From the NCBI GenBank assembly GCA_963707465.1, contig CAVPQK010000015.1:1922001-1986000 (forward strand): DNA of 64,000 nt, in the 5' to 3' direction. The notes beneath the pieces were generated by a model. That model saw nothing but the letters and a program-made list of their open reading frames with translations, did not search any database and was not told the origin of the DNA. Positions 51,300 to 60,975 of this stretch are shown here, piece after piece (position 1 is the first letter of the stretch; each line of letters starts with the position of its first letter). Position numbers and translations under genes: made by a program. The DNA is from Bog-159 sp963707465. GTDB taxonomy: Bacteria > Acidobacteriota > Terriglobia > Bryobacterales > Bryobacteraceae.

Positions 51300-54200
51300 A
51301 TGGGCATCAATATCGGTCTCGATATCGGCTCGATCAGCCTGAAGCTGGCGGCGCTGGGCCGGCCCGCCGACCGCGCGATCCTGGAGGCGTTGTGCGCCGG
51401 CGCCCGCCCCTTCCGCATGGCCGGCACCGGACCGCCCCTGGCGCTGTCGGATTACCGCCGCATCGCCGGTAGCCCGATTCAATCCACCTACGACCTGTTG
51501 CAGGAATTCTACGAAACCGTGCCGGAGGCCCGCGTGGAAGGCATTCGCGTCACCGGTTCCGGCAGCCGCACCATCGCCAAAATCCTCGGCCTGTACTACG
51601 AAAACGAATTCAAGGCCATCGCCCGCATGATCGCGGAGTTTTATCCGCACGCCCGCACCGTCTTCGAAATCGGCGGCGAAAGTTCCAAGTACATCCGCCT
51701 GGATAAGCAGACCATCCTGGACTACGACCGCAGCGGCGAATGCGCCGCGGGCACCGGATCGTTCCTGGATCAGCAGGCGCTCCGCATGCGCTATTCGGTT
51801 GAAGAAGTCGGCGACCTGGTGGCGCACGCGGGATGCGCCGCGCGCATCGCCGGCCGCTGCTCGGTGTTCGCCAAAAGTGACATGATCCACGCCCAGCAAA
51901 AAGGTCATGCGCCCGCCGGGATCCTGCGCGGTCTCTGCGACGCGGTGGCTCGCAATTTCAAGAGCAGCGTGGTCAAAGGCCGGAAGGTCGAAGCCCCCGT
52001 CGCGCTGGTGGGCGCGGTATCGCAGAACGCCGGCGTCACCGCGGCGCTGCGCGAAGCGTTCTCGCTGTCCGAAACCGAGTTGTTCGTGCCGCCGCATTAC
52101 GCCTGGTGCGGCGCTATCGGCGCGGCCATGCTGGAAGCCGAAGAGCCGCGCAAACGCTCGCTGCGCGATATCCACCGGCTCAACCAGCATGAAGGCGAAG
52201 AGCGCGTCGAAGATACCACGCCGCTCTCGATGCAGAACGTGGTCCTGCTCCGCGACCGCGTGCCCGCCTACGCCCCGCCGCCCGGCCATCCTGAGGGTGC
52301 CCCCATCCCCGCCTTCCTGGGCATCGACATCGGATCGGTGTCCACCAACGTGGTGGCCATCGATGAAACTGGCGCGGTCATCCACGATATTTACCTGCGC
52401 ACCGCCGGACGCCCCATCGAAGCCGTGCAACAGGGGTTCGCCGAATTGGACGGCTTATGGGGCAGCCGCCTCGAAATCCGCGGCGTGGGCGCGACCGGAT
52501 CGGGCCGCGAGCTGATCGCCGAATTCGCGGGCGCCGACGTGGTAAACGACGAAATCACCGCCCACAAGACCGGCGCGCTGCATGTCAGCCAGACCATGGG
52601 CGGCGAGCCCGTCGATACCATCTTCGAAATCGGCGGCCAGGATTCCAAATTCATCTCCATCGAGCACGGCGTGGTCGTGGACTTCGCCATGAACGAAGCC
52701 TGCGCCGCCGGCACCGGATCGTTCCTGGAGGAGCAGGCCGAAAAGCTGGGCATCTCCATCAAGGGCGAATTCGCGCGCCTGGCTCTCGCCGCGCCCTGGC
52801 CCACGCGCCTGGGCGAGCGCTGCACCGTCTTCATGGAGCGCGATGTCACCGGCTGGCTGCACAAAGGCGAGCCCGTCCCCAACCTGGTGGCCGGCCTGGC
52901 GTATTCCATCGCGCTGAATTATCTGAACCGCGTGGTGCGCGGCCGCCACATCGGCAACGTGATTTATTTCCAGGGCGGAACCGCTTATAACGACGCGGTG
53001 GCCGCGGCCTTCGCCGGCCTGCTGGGCAAGCGCATCACCGTGCCGCCGTATAACGGCGTGGTCGGCGCGATCGGCATGGCCCTGATCGCCCGCCAGTGGC
53101 ACGCCGCCACCCACGCCCGCACCCGCTTTCGCGGATATCGCCTCGACCGCCTGGAACTGACCTCCCGCGATTTCGTCTGCCGCGCCTGCTCGAATCTGTG
53201 CGACATCAAGGAATTCACCATCGAAGGACAAAAGAGCTTCTGGGGCGACAAATGCTCGGACAAGTTCCGCAAGCCTTCCGCCACCGGACGGCAACCGGTT
53301 ATCGACGACCTGTTCGCCTGCCGCGAGCGCATCGTCGAGGACTTCGCGGCCTCCGCGCCCGCCCCCGCCGCCGACGCCGTGCGTGTGGGCATCCCGCGCG
53401 CCATGTCCACCTTCGATCGCTACCCGTTCTGGCAGCGCTATTTTGCCGAACTGGGCCTGTGCACGGTACTCTCGCCCTCGACCGACCCGCGCATCGCGTC
53501 CGCCGGCGTCGAAATGGCCGTGGCGCAGCCCTGCTATCCCGTGCAGGTGGCGCACGGCCACGTGCAGGCGCTTGGCGGAGATGGGGGTCGATCACATCCT
53601 GCTCCCCAACATCGCCGACGCGGAAGCGGATGAGAATAACTCCTGCCCCGCGCACTACTGCCCCTGGAACCAGACGCTGCCCTACATTCTCCGCGTGGCG
53701 CCCGGCCTGGAACAGCACCAAAGCAAATTCCTCGTTCCCACGCTGCATTTCCAGTTGGGCCCGGCGCAGGTGAAAAGCGCCATGGCCGATTGCATGCAGC
53801 CGTTGGGCATCAGCCGGCGCTCGAGCGATCGCGCCGTGGATGCCGCCTACGCCGCGCAGCGCGAATTTCAGGCGCGCCTGCTGGAACTCGGCCGCCGCGC
53901 CCTCGAAGTGCTGGAGCAAACCGGCGAGCCGGGCCTGGTGCTCGCCGGCCGCGGCTACAACATCTACGACCGCGGCATCAATTGCGATATCCCGCGCAAG
54001 CTGCGCCACCGCTACGGCGCCAACGTGATCCCGCTCGATTTCCTGGTCACCGGCCGCGAGCCGCATGGCCGGCTTGCACGAAAACATGTACTGGGCCTCC
54101 GGGCGCAAGATTCTGGAAGCCGCGCGCCTGGCCGGTTCGCGCGCCAATCTGCACGTCATCTATCTGTCGAATTTCAAGTGCGGCCCGGACTCCTACATCA

Positions 54201-54385
54201 AGCACTTCGCGCGCGACGCGGCCGGAGCGCCGCTGCTGGTTCTGCAATTCGACGGGCACGGCAACGATGCCGGATACATGACGCGCTGCGAGGCCTATCT
54301 CGACAGCAAAGGGATTCTCCGATGCTACAAACCAGTGCCGCCGCAGACGCCGCTATCCCAAGCGGTGGCGGCCAGCATTCACTGA
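51300..54385 (+). CDS. 2-Hydroxyacyl-CoA dehydratase activase, double BadF/BcrA ATPase, two frameshifts
   Basis: About 1028 residues after correction. Two ASKHA/BadF-type ATPase domains carry an Fe-S-ligand signature each: first NIGLDIGSISLKLAAL, EIGGESSKYI, SGECAAGTGSF; second LGIDIGSVSTNVVAI, EIGGQDSKFI, NEACAAGTGSF. A DUF2229 region follows (CRACSNLCDIKEFTIEGQKS, RVGIPRAMSTFDRYPFW). One extra T near 53572 shifts the frame (HVQAL/AEMGVDHILLPNIADA), and one extra C near 54064 shifts it again (GREP/MAGLHENMYWASGRK). ATP-driven electron injection into a dehydratase is the family role. Three further conserved blocks are intact, so these are likely consensus errors. It overlaps the next gene by 64 bases. 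Confidence 0.82.
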
Positions 54386-55650
54386 GCGGCAAGAAGATCC
54401 ACATCCCGCCCATGGCCTACGGCAGCGCCAAAGCCTTCGCCGCCGCCTTCCGTGCCGTCGGCCTGGACGCCCAACCCACGCCGCCTTCCGACCACCGCAC
54501 CCGCGAACTGGGCGCCCGCTACACCTCCGGCGACGAATGCTATCCGGCCAAAGTAACCGTCGGCGATTTCATGAAGGTGCTGGAAGGCAGCCCCGGCACG
54601 CCCCCCGCCGATCCCGCGCGCACCGTCTTCTTCATGCCCACCGCCCAAGGCCCTTGCCGCTTCGGACAGTATTCGCCCTACCTGCGCCACGTGCTGGATG
54701 CGAGCGGCTATCGCGATACGCAGGTGCTGGCGCCCTCCAGCAACAACGGCTACGGCGGATTGGGCGACATGGCGCGGCCCTTCATGCGCACCGGATGGCG
54801 CGCGCTTCTGGCCGCCGATATCCTGCAAAAGCTGCTCTTCCAATACCGCCCGCACGAACTGGAATCCGGCCAGGCCGAGCGGGTCTACGAAGCCTGCCTC
54901 GACGATGTTTGCCGCACGGTCGAAACCACGCCCGTCAAGCCCGCCGTGCAGTTGGCGGCGTTGCGCGAAACGCTGGTGCGCGCCCGCGACCGCTTCCGCG
55001 CCATCCCCGGCCGCCGCGACCGCGCCACCCCCCTGATCGGAATCGTGGGCGAGATTTTCTGCCGCCTCAACACCTTCTCCAACGAAAACCTCATCCGCCG
55101 CCTGGAAGAATACCGCGCCGAAGCCTGGCTCTCCGACATCGTGGAATGGATCTGGTATACCAACTCGGAGCACTTCCGCAAACTCAAGCTCACCGGCCGC
55201 CTGCTAACCCCGGAGGCGCTCGAAGCCTGGGTCCGCAACCGCGTGCAGAAGCGCGACGAGCACGTGCTGCTGGAACCGTTCCGCCAGGATTTCACCGGCT
55301 ACGAAGAGCCGGATATCTACGAGATATTGGAGTGCGCGCGCCCCTATCTCCCGCGCGAGGGCGCCTTCGGCGAGATGGTGTTGAACGTCGGCAAAGTGGT
55401 GTATCTCGCGCGCAAAGGCGCCGACGGCATCATCGATATCAGCCCCTTCACCTGCATGAACGGCATCGTCTGCGAAGCGATTTATCCCAAGCTGAGCCGC
55501 GACCTGGGCGGCATCCCCATCCGCAACTTCTATTTCGACGGCACCCAGTCTGACCTCGACCGCGACCTGGGCGTGTACCTGGAGCTAGCGCGCGGCTACC
55601 AGCAGCGCAAGCAATGGCCGCGCACCTGGCCAAAGTATCCGAAGGAATAG
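54322..55650 (+). CDS. 2-Hydroxyacyl-CoA dehydratase D-component-like protein
   Basis: 442 residues. It matches the C-terminal part of activase-related proteins: ARYTSGDECYPAKVTVGDFM, FFMPTAQGPCRFGQYSPYL, SNNGYGGLGDMARPFM, GIVGEIFCRLNTFSNEN and ISPFTCMNGIVCEAIYPKLS. Several cysteines (DECYPA, GPCRFG, FTCMNG) could bind an Fe-S cluster. In many anaerobes this part is fused to the double ATPase; here it is separate, with its start overlapping the previous gene. AAAGGG precedes the ATG at 54322. The exact substrate is unknown. Confidence 0.8.
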   Translation: MLQTSAAADAAIPSGGGQHSLSGKKIHIPPMAYGSAKAFAAAFRAVGLDAQPTPPSDHRTRELGARYTSGDECYPAKVTVGDFMKVLEGSPGTPPADPARTVFFMPTAQGPCRFGQYSPYLRHVLDASGYRDTQVLAPSSNNGYGGLGDMARPFMRTGWRALLAADILQKLLFQYRPHELESGQAERVYEACLDDVCRTVETTPVKPAVQLAALRETLVRARDRFRAIPGRRDRATPLIGIVGEIFCRLNTFSNENLIRRLEEYRAEAWLSDIVEWIWYTNSEHFRKLKLTGRLLTPEALEAWVRNRVQKRDEHVLLEPFRQDFTGYEEPDIYEILECARPYLPREGAFGEMVLNVGKVVYLARKGADGIIDISPFTCMNGIVCEAIYPKLSRDLGGIPIRNFYFDGTQSDLDRDLGVYLELARGYQQRKQWPRTWPKYPKE

Positions 55651-55651
55651 C

Positions 55652-55696
55652 GTGGGGCAGCGCCGTGGGCTGCGCCGGCCTCCCAGGCCGGCTTCT
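55652..55696 (+). repeat. Double-hairpin intergenic repeat, family B, copy 5
   Basis: GTGGGGCAGCGCCGTGGGCT then GCGCCGGCCTCCCAGGCCGGC, starting two bases after the upstream stop codon. Confidence 0.8.
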
Positions 55697-55722
55697 TATT
55701 ATTCGACTTTAGGCCCGAGGCT

Positions 55723-56061
55723 TCAGCACTCCGACTCGCCGCCACCAATGCGGTGAATCTCGCCTTTTCGCGCCAGCTTCATGGCTATCAGGAGGTCCGG
55801 AACCAATGGAAGGAGATCCGCAAGCCGATTTGACTTGCTACGCAGAATCAGAATCGCGATGCTCCGGCCCGCCAGGTTCTGCTGGTATTCCAACCCCCTA
55901 TCCATGGTCACGAAAATCTCGAAGCCGCCTTTCTCCGCGACATCGAGCAGAGAGCCGTTTTTCTTTCCGGCGAAACCTGCATCGGGTACGGTGTGGCAAT
56001 CATCATCCGCTAGGCTACACTTGAGCTTCCGAGGTATGCACTCGTCGAGCAGAATCCTCAT
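55723..56061 (-). CDS. DUF5615 PIN-like toxin (intact pair)
   Basis: 112 residues of a compact PIN-like family found with DUF433 proteins. The start MRILLDECIPRKL has the first acidic pair, and FVTMDRGLEYQQNLAGRS has the second conserved Asp. The ATG overlaps the stop of the DUF433 gene by four bases. Toxin activity is inferred from family context, not shown by the sequence. It provides a reference for the ruined pair at 32783-33163. Confidence 0.8.
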   Translation of the reverse strand: MRILLDECIPRKLKCSLADDDCHTVPDAGFAGKKNGSLLDVAEKGGFEIFVTMDRGLEYQQNLAGRSIAILILRSKSNRLADLLPLVPDLLIAMKLARKGEIHRIGGGESEC

Positions 56062-56276
56062 CCAAGCTGGCCGACGAGTACGGACTTCGCAAGTTCCAAG
56101 GCGGAGATCGCGGCTTCGCTAGTCACGGTGGGGAAGTCGTCTAGGAACTCGCCCAGGGTCTGCCCGCCCTCCAGGTAGTCCAGCAGCGCCTGAAAAGGAA
56201 CACGCGTGCCGCGGAAGACCGGGGTTCCACCGAGAACGTCGGGGTCTTTCACGATCACTTCATAGCCAGGATTCAC
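56058..56276 (-). CDS. DUF433 antitoxin-like protein (intact pair)
   Basis: 72 residues. The DUF433 core is complete: IVKDPDVLGGTPVFRGTRVP, ALLDYLEGGQTLGEFLDDFP and SEAAISALELAK. The GTG start at 56276 has GGGG six bases upstream. It precedes and overlaps its DUF5615 partner, an antitoxin-first arrangement. Family members contain an HTH-like fold and may repress their own operon. Confidence 0.82.
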   Translation of the reverse strand: MNPGYEVIVKDPDVLGGTPVFRGTRVPFQALLDYLEGGQTLGEFLDDFPTVTSEAAISALELAKSVLVGQLG

Positions 56277-56418
56277 GATGTGCCCCTTGGGCCGGTTGGC
56301 CTCAACACCAGTTTACTCTCACCGCTGCTATATCGGTGAGGTTTGACCGAGGCGACCGCCGCCTCAGCGTCCCCACGCACGTGCCGAAGTATCCTAAGGT
56401 AAAGACAGGCTCCAACCC

Positions 56419-56886
56419 ATGCCCGAAACCACCCGCATCCTCGACCAACTCCACCGCGCCTACGAAGGCCCCGCCTGGCACGGCCCCGCCCTCCGCGAAG
56501 TCCTGGCCGGCGTCACCTGGCAAACCGCCGCCGAGCGCCCCATCCCCGCCGCCCACACCATCTGGGAACTCGTCCTGCATCTCACCGTGTGGATGACCGT
56601 CCCCACCCGCCGCCTCGCAGGCGCTGAAATCCCCACTCTGCCGCCGCACGAAGACTGGCCCGCTGCCCCCGAGCCCTCCGAATCAGCCTGGCGCGAAGCG
56701 CTCGAACAACTCGCCCAGGCGCAGCGCAACCTGGAATCGCAACTGCGTCAACTCCCCGACGACCGCCTCCGCGAAAAGGTGCTCGGTGACGTCCCCTATT
56801 CCATCTACACCATGCTCCACGGCGTCGTCCAGCACAACCTGTATCACGCCGGCCAGATCGCCTTGTTGAAGAAATCAGCCGGCTAA
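56419..56886 (+). CDS. DinB-superfamily metal-binding protein
   Basis: 155 residues, a four-helix DinB/YfiT-type protein. Probable metal-binding histidines lie in IWELVLHLTVWM and VQHNLYHAGQIALLK. Members act as metal-dependent thiol transferases or stress proteins; the substrate here is unknown. It is convergent with the TIGR03437-type gene. The 140 bases before it hold nothing recognisable. Confidence 0.85.
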   Translation: MPETTRILDQLHRAYEGPAWHGPALREVLAGVTWQTAAERPIPAAHTIWELVLHLTVWMTVPTRRLAGAEIPTLPPHEDWPAAPEPSESAWREALEQLAQAQRNLESQLRQLPDDRLREKVLGDVPYSIYTMLHGVVQHNLYHAGQIALLKKSAG

Positions 56887-56900
56887 CGCGGGTGATTCAA

Positions 56901-58245
56901 CTATTGCTGAATAGTCAAATAGAGCGGCTGTTGCGTCCAGATCCCCTGCACCTGCGCGGTAACGAGTTGGTCGCCATCCGGCGCCGCCGGCACGATCACA
57001 TTGAACTGGTACAGACCAGCTTCCGACAGTCCTGCGAATAGCACCGTGGCGGCCGCGCCGCCGACCGCAATGGCAAGCTGATCCGACGCGGGCAACGCCG
57101 CGGCGCCGCTGAAAAGCACGCCTGCGGGTACGCTGGGAGTGGTCGGCCCAAAGCCCGTCCCCCATAAGGAAATAACGTCGCCGGGCTTTGCGGGCCGCGT
57201 GGACACGCCGCTTCCAAACAATCCACTTTTTCCGGCGATGGTCCCGTCTTCGTAGGTGGCCGCTACGTATGACGTCCCCCCGGAGCTGAACGTGAAGAAA
57301 TTGGGTGCCCACTGCGCCGCATCCACCTGTCCCATGCCGCTCGGTCCGGCTGGCGTAATCACCTGAACCGTGACCATCCCCGGACCGGCGCCATCGGGTA
57401 CCTGTGCGTTAATCTGTCCCGGACTGATGTAGCTGACCAGCCGCCGGGTAGCCCCCGATCGTCACCGCGACGCCATCCAGCGACAGGGGCAGGGCGTTGC
57501 CGATGAAATCCGCAGCCTGCCAGCTTCGCGTTCCCGCCGACAGGTTCGTCCCGAATATCGAGATCCAGGAGCCCGGCGAGATGGTGGCCCGGAAGCCCGC
57601 GGCATCCACCACCCCGCCCGCACCGATCGCCGGCTGCGGGCCCGCGCTCTGGGCTCCAAAAATACCAAACGCCAGCGCAACCGCATAGTTAGATCGCGCC
57701 CACGGAATATTCTGTAGCTCGCTGGTTGAAAGAACCTCCAGATTCGGCTGCGGGCTGAGAAGCCAATCGAAGACTGTGTTCCGCAGATCGGGCGGCGCGA
57801 CCACCAACCAGTACTGCGTCCCGGCCTGCAGCCACGGCCGGGCGGCCGAATTCGCCGAAACGATACCCATCGCGTTCGCGATGCCGCCCAAGGCGTTCGT
57901 AACTTGAATGGTCTCGATCTCGGCGCCCGGGAGCCCATACTCGTCCGCGGCAATTATCACGTACAGGTTGGCTGGCCCGGAAGCCTTAACCGGATCGTAC
58001 TTGTACTCCATGCCGAGATCGACACGCGACAGATAAGCCGAAACGGCTGGCGTGAACGCACATGCAAGCGTGATGCCCCCGTCCGCAGCCGGAAAGCCGC
58101 CCAGAACGCCTGCGCCCACCGATGGCCCGGGCAAAACGGAATCGAACGCCTCCTCCGGACCGAATGTACTGAAGACCGTCTGGCCGTGGCCCTCGATCGG
58201 CGCTATCAGCGCTCCCATCATCGCCACGGCGGCGGTCCAACGCAT
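56901..58245 (-). CDS. Exported protein with Solibacter-type C-terminal domain (TIGR03437 type), frameshifted
   Basis: About 448 residues after correction. A signal peptide (AAVAMMGALIAPIEGHG) is followed by a beta-rich region (GITLACAFTPAVSAYLSRVD, GTQYWLVVAPPDLRNTVFDW) and a C-terminal paralogous domain typical of Solibacter: GGVVDAAGFRATISPGSWIS, IFGTNLS, DVISLWGTGFGPTTPSVPAG and LYQFNVIVPAAPDGDQLV. One extra base at 57439 shifts the frame (VAVTIGGYPAA then VSYISPGQINAQVPDGAGPG). The ATG at 58245 has AGG eight bases upstream. Function is unknown; surface-protein status is inferred. The domain supports the taxonomic call. Confidence 0.78.
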
Positions 58246-58278
58246 CGTGGTACCTATTATAGGACAACGGTCGGCGCC

Positions 58279-59085
58279 ATGCTCGACTTCTCCCAATTCG
58301 CCCACAACCAGCCCCTGGTGCTCATCGCCGGACCCTGCGTCATCGAAAGCGAGGAACACGTCCACCGCATGGCCCGCGCCATCGGTGAAATCGTCGGCCC
58401 GTTCGTCTTCAAAGCGTCCTTCGACAAAGCCAACCGCACCAGCCTGAGCGGCTATCGCGGCCCGGGTCTGCACGAAGGCCTGCGCATCCTGGCCGGCGTC
58501 AAGCGCGCGGGCTACTCCGTCCTCACCGATATCCACGAGCCCGCCCAAGCCGCGCCCGTGGCTGAAGTGGCCGACATCCTGCAAATCCCGGCATTCCTCT
58601 GCCGCCAGACCGATCTGCTGCTCGAAGCCGGCCGCACCGGCCGCATCGTGAACATCAAGAAGGGCCAGTTCGTGGCGCCCCAGGATATCGCGCGCGCCGC
58701 CGAAAAAGTCGCCTCCACCGGCAACTCGCGCGTGCTGCTCACCGAGCGCGGCTCGTCGTTCGGATACAACAATCTCGTGGTCGACATGCGCGGTCTGAAG
58801 ATCATGCGCGATATGGGCTGGCCCGTGGTATTCGACGCCACCCATAGCGTACAGCTGCCCAGCGGCGGCGGCGCGGCTTCCGGCGGCCAGCCGCAATTCA
58901 TCGAGCCGCTGGCCCGCGCCGCCGTCGCGGTGGGCATCGACGGCCTATTCGTGGAAGTGCACGATGCCCCCGAGCACGCGCTTTCCGACGGCGCCAACGC
59001 CCTCCGCCTCGATCTGCTGCCGGAACTCTGGCGGCGCATCCAGGCGCTGGACGGCTTGGTGAAGTCGGGCTTCCTGCACGCTTAG
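58279..59085 (+). CDS. kdsA: 3-deoxy-8-phosphooctulonate synthase KdsA
   Basis: 268 residues. It condenses arabinose-5-phosphate and phosphoenolpyruvate to Kdo-8-phosphate for lipopolysaccharide core. Family blocks are LVLIAGPCVIESEE, VFKASFDKANRTS, VNIKKGQFVAPQDI, FDATHSVQLPSGGG and VEVHDAPEHALSDGANAL. Cys20 in IAGPC plus the later His, Glu and Asp match the metal-dependent class. Start is ATG at 58279. Its presence fits a Gram-negative, LPS-bearing cell. It is divergent from the TIGR03437-type gene across a 33-base gap. Confidence 0.94.
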   Translation: MLDFSQFAHNQPLVLIAGPCVIESEEHVHRMARAIGEIVGPFVFKASFDKANRTSLSGYRGPGLHEGLRILAGVKRAGYSVLTDIHEPAQAAPVAEVADILQIPAFLCRQTDLLLEAGRTGRIVNIKKGQFVAPQDIARAAEKVASTGNSRVLLTERGSSFGYNNLVVDMRGLKIMRDMGWPVVFDATHSVQLPSGGGAASGGQPQFIEPLARAAVAVGIDGLFVEVHDAPEHALSDGANALRLDLLPELWRRIQALDGLVKSGFLHA

Positions 59086-59130
59086 GCCGCCCGGGCCGTC
59101 ATACAATAGGATAGGATAGGAGATCTCTCT

Positions 59131-59625
59131 ATGCGCAATCGCCGGCAAAGGGGCTTTTCGTTAATCGAGTTGTTGATCGTTATCGCGATCATCCTCATCA
59201 TCGTGACGGTGGCTCTGCCCAAGTTGAACAAAGCCCGCCTATTCGCCCAGGAGATGGCGGCGCAGAAGGCCGTGCAGACACTCTGCACCGTGCAGATCCA
59301 ATACATGTCGCAGTTCGGACGGTTTGCCCAATCGCTGACCGAATTGGGACCTCCGGCCAGTGGAGCCGACGGCGCGGCGGCCGCGGGCCTGATCTCATCC
59401 GACCTGGCGAGCGGCGTTAAGCAGGGGTACAAATTCACGGTGTCCGCCACGCCAACTGGATTTGCGATCACCGCCGTCCCCGCGGCATTCGGCGCTACCG
59501 GCTCGCGCACGTTCTTCGCTGACCAGTCCATGGATATCCACTACAACGACGGCCAGGAGCCCGCGACCGCCAACAGCCCCATAGTCAACACCGCGGCGGC
59601 CGCAAAAGGCGCCGATACGAAATAG
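59131..59625 (+). CDS. Type IV pilin-like protein
   Basis: 164 residues with a short leader (MRNRRQRG) and prepilin motif G/FSLIELLIVIAIILII, cleaved before Phe and N-methylated. The hydrophobic helix is followed by a globular part (ALPKLNKARLFAQEMAAQKA, GYKFTVSATPTGFAITAVPA). AGGAGA lies ahead of the ATG, within three tandem ATAGG units. A decayed paralog follows at 59746-60012. Whether it builds a pilus or a pseudopilus is not shown. Confidence 0.88.
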   Translation: MRNRRQRGFSLIELLIVIAIILIIVTVALPKLNKARLFAQEMAAQKAVQTLCTVQIQYMSQFGRFAQSLTELGPPASGADGAAAAGLISSDLASGVKQGYKFTVSATPTGFAITAVPAAFGATGSRTFFADQSMDIHYNDGQEPATANSPIVNTAAAAKGADTK

Positions 59626-59745
59626 GCCGGGCGGAGGCACTCCATGAGCGGCCGGCGGCTCGCCATTTTAGCAGTCGTGGGAATCGCTGCCATTGATCCA
59701 GCGTGGCGTTCGCCGGTACGGGTTTGGTGAGGTCGCGCGCGTATT

Positions 59746-60012
59746 GCGCGCTCGGAAGCGGCTCGGAAGGCGCGGGCTTCTGAGAGCTCTCCTGACCTCG
59801 CGCCGGGCGAAAAGCAAGGCTACAGATTCACCCTGACAGGCACGCCCACAGGCTACACGGCCACCGCTGCGCCATCGACATTTTGCGGCACACACACCTA
59901 TTACTCGGACCAATCCCTGGTCATCCGCGAGAACGTAGGTCCCGAGCCGGCCACGGCGCACAGTAAAGAGGTCCAGTCGGCGGCGGCGAAGGCCCCCGAC
60001 ACAACCAAGTAG
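59746..60012 (+). pseudogene. 3' fragment of a second pilin gene
   Basis: The frame from about 59782 reads ESSPDLAPGEKQGYRFTLTG, TPTGYTATAAPSTFCGTHTY and PEPATAHSKEVQSAAAKAPD, ending TTK and TAG at 60010. It aligns with the end of the preceding pilin (SSDLASGVKQGYKFTVSATP, NSPIVNTAAAAKGADTK). The prepilin leader and hydrophobic helix are absent, so it is a tandem duplicate that lost its 5' half. The start coordinate is approximate. Confidence 0.72.
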
Positions 60013-60060
60013 GTCGCCGCCCGGTCGCCCCCTCGCCGTGTCGCCCCCTCGCCCCCTCCA

Positions 60061-60102
60061 AACATCGACGCACTTTGTCGATGTTGGCGAGCGCAGCTCG
60101 CC
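60061..60102. repeat. Two adjacent perfect hairpins
   Basis: AACATCGAC (60061-60069) pairs with GTCGATGTT (60077-60085), then GGCGAGC (60086-60092) pairs with GCTCGCC (60096-60102). The tandem-hairpin design resembles repeat families A and B but the sequence differs. There is no T tract, so a simple terminator is unlikely. It lies between the decayed pilin and the YmdB-type gene. Confidence 0.6.
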
Positions 60103-60136
60103 CACCCGCGCCCGGTGCTACCTTTGACTCTTACGC

Positions 60137-60919
60137 ATGCACATCCTTTTCATCGGTGATATCTTCGCCTCGCCGGGGCGCCAGATTGTCGCCGATCATC
60201 TCCAGGACATCAAGGCCACCAACCACATCGACTTGGCCATCGCCAACGCCGAAAACGCGGCCGGAGGTTTCGGTGTCACTCCGTCCATCGCCGAAGAGCT
60301 GTTCTCCCTCGGCCTCGACGTGCTCACCTCCGGCAATCACATCTGGGATAAGAAGGAAATCATGGATTACCTGCCGCGCCAGCCAAAGCTGCTGCGGCCC
60401 GCCAACTATGCGGACGAAAACCCCGGTCACGGCGCGATCGTCGCCTGCACCCAGCAAGGCATTCCCTGCGCGGTTATCAACCTGCAAGGCCGCACCTACA
60501 TGCCCGACACGGACTGTCCATTTCACAAAATCGATCAGATCCTCGCCAGCCTCGATCCATCCGTCAAAGTCCGCTTCGTGGATTTTCACGCCGAAGTCAC
60601 CAGCGAGAAAATGGCTATGGGTTGGTATCTGGATGGCCGAGTGTCCGCCATCGTCGGCACGCACACGCATGTCCCCACCGCGGACACGCGCATCCTACCC
60701 GGCGGCACGGCCTATCAGACCGACGTCGGCATGACTGGGCCGTACGACTCGGTAATCGGCGTGAAGAAGGAAGTGATTCTCCACCGTTTCCTGACCGCTC
60801 TCCCGGTGCGCATGGAACCAGCCAAGGCGTCGGCGGAGCTGCACTCGGTCATCCTCGAAGTCGATGAGACCACCGGCAAGGCTGTTTCCATCCGCCGCCA
60901 CACCGTCCGCGGCGACTAA
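60137..60919 (+). CDS. YmdB-type metallophosphoesterase (TIGR00282 family)
   Basis: 260 residues of the YmdB family, which includes 2',3'-cyclic-nucleotide phosphodiesterases affecting biofilm and motility choices. Metal-binding blocks are MHILFIGDIFASPGRQIV, IANAENAAGGFGVTP, LTSGNHIWDKKEIMDYL, VDFHAEVTSEKMAMGWYLDG and VGTHTHVPTADTRILPGGTA. All family metal ligands seem present. A family B repeat begins four bases after the stop. No neighbour suggests a specific pathway. Confidence 0.92.
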   Translation: MHILFIGDIFASPGRQIVADHLQDIKATNHIDLAIANAENAAGGFGVTPSIAEELFSLGLDVLTSGNHIWDKKEIMDYLPRQPKLLRPANYADENPGHGAIVACTQQGIPCAVINLQGRTYMPDTDCPFHKIDQILASLDPSVKVRFVDFHAEVTSEKMAMGWYLDGRVSAIVGTHTHVPTADTRILPGGTAYQTDVGMTGPYDSVIGVKKEVILHRFLTALPVRMEPAKASAELHSVILEVDETTGKAVSIRRHTVRGD

Positions 60920-60923
60920 GAAT

Positions 60924-60967
60924 GTGGGGCAGCCTCTCAGGCTGCGGACCCGCTCTCGGCGGGTCCC
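60924..60967 (+). repeat. Double-hairpin intergenic repeat, family B, copy 6
   Basis: GTGGGGCAGCCTCTCAGGCT, then GCGGACCCGCTCTCGGCGGGTC; sits between the YmdB-type gene and the convergent VWFA gene. Confidence 0.8.
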
Positions 60968-60975
60968 GCGCGCAC

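Noticed and set aside
57904..58278. Upstream extension of kdsA on the plus strand
   Set aside because: The extension overlaps the divergent TIGR03437-type gene and KdsA homology begins exactly at the ATG at 58279.
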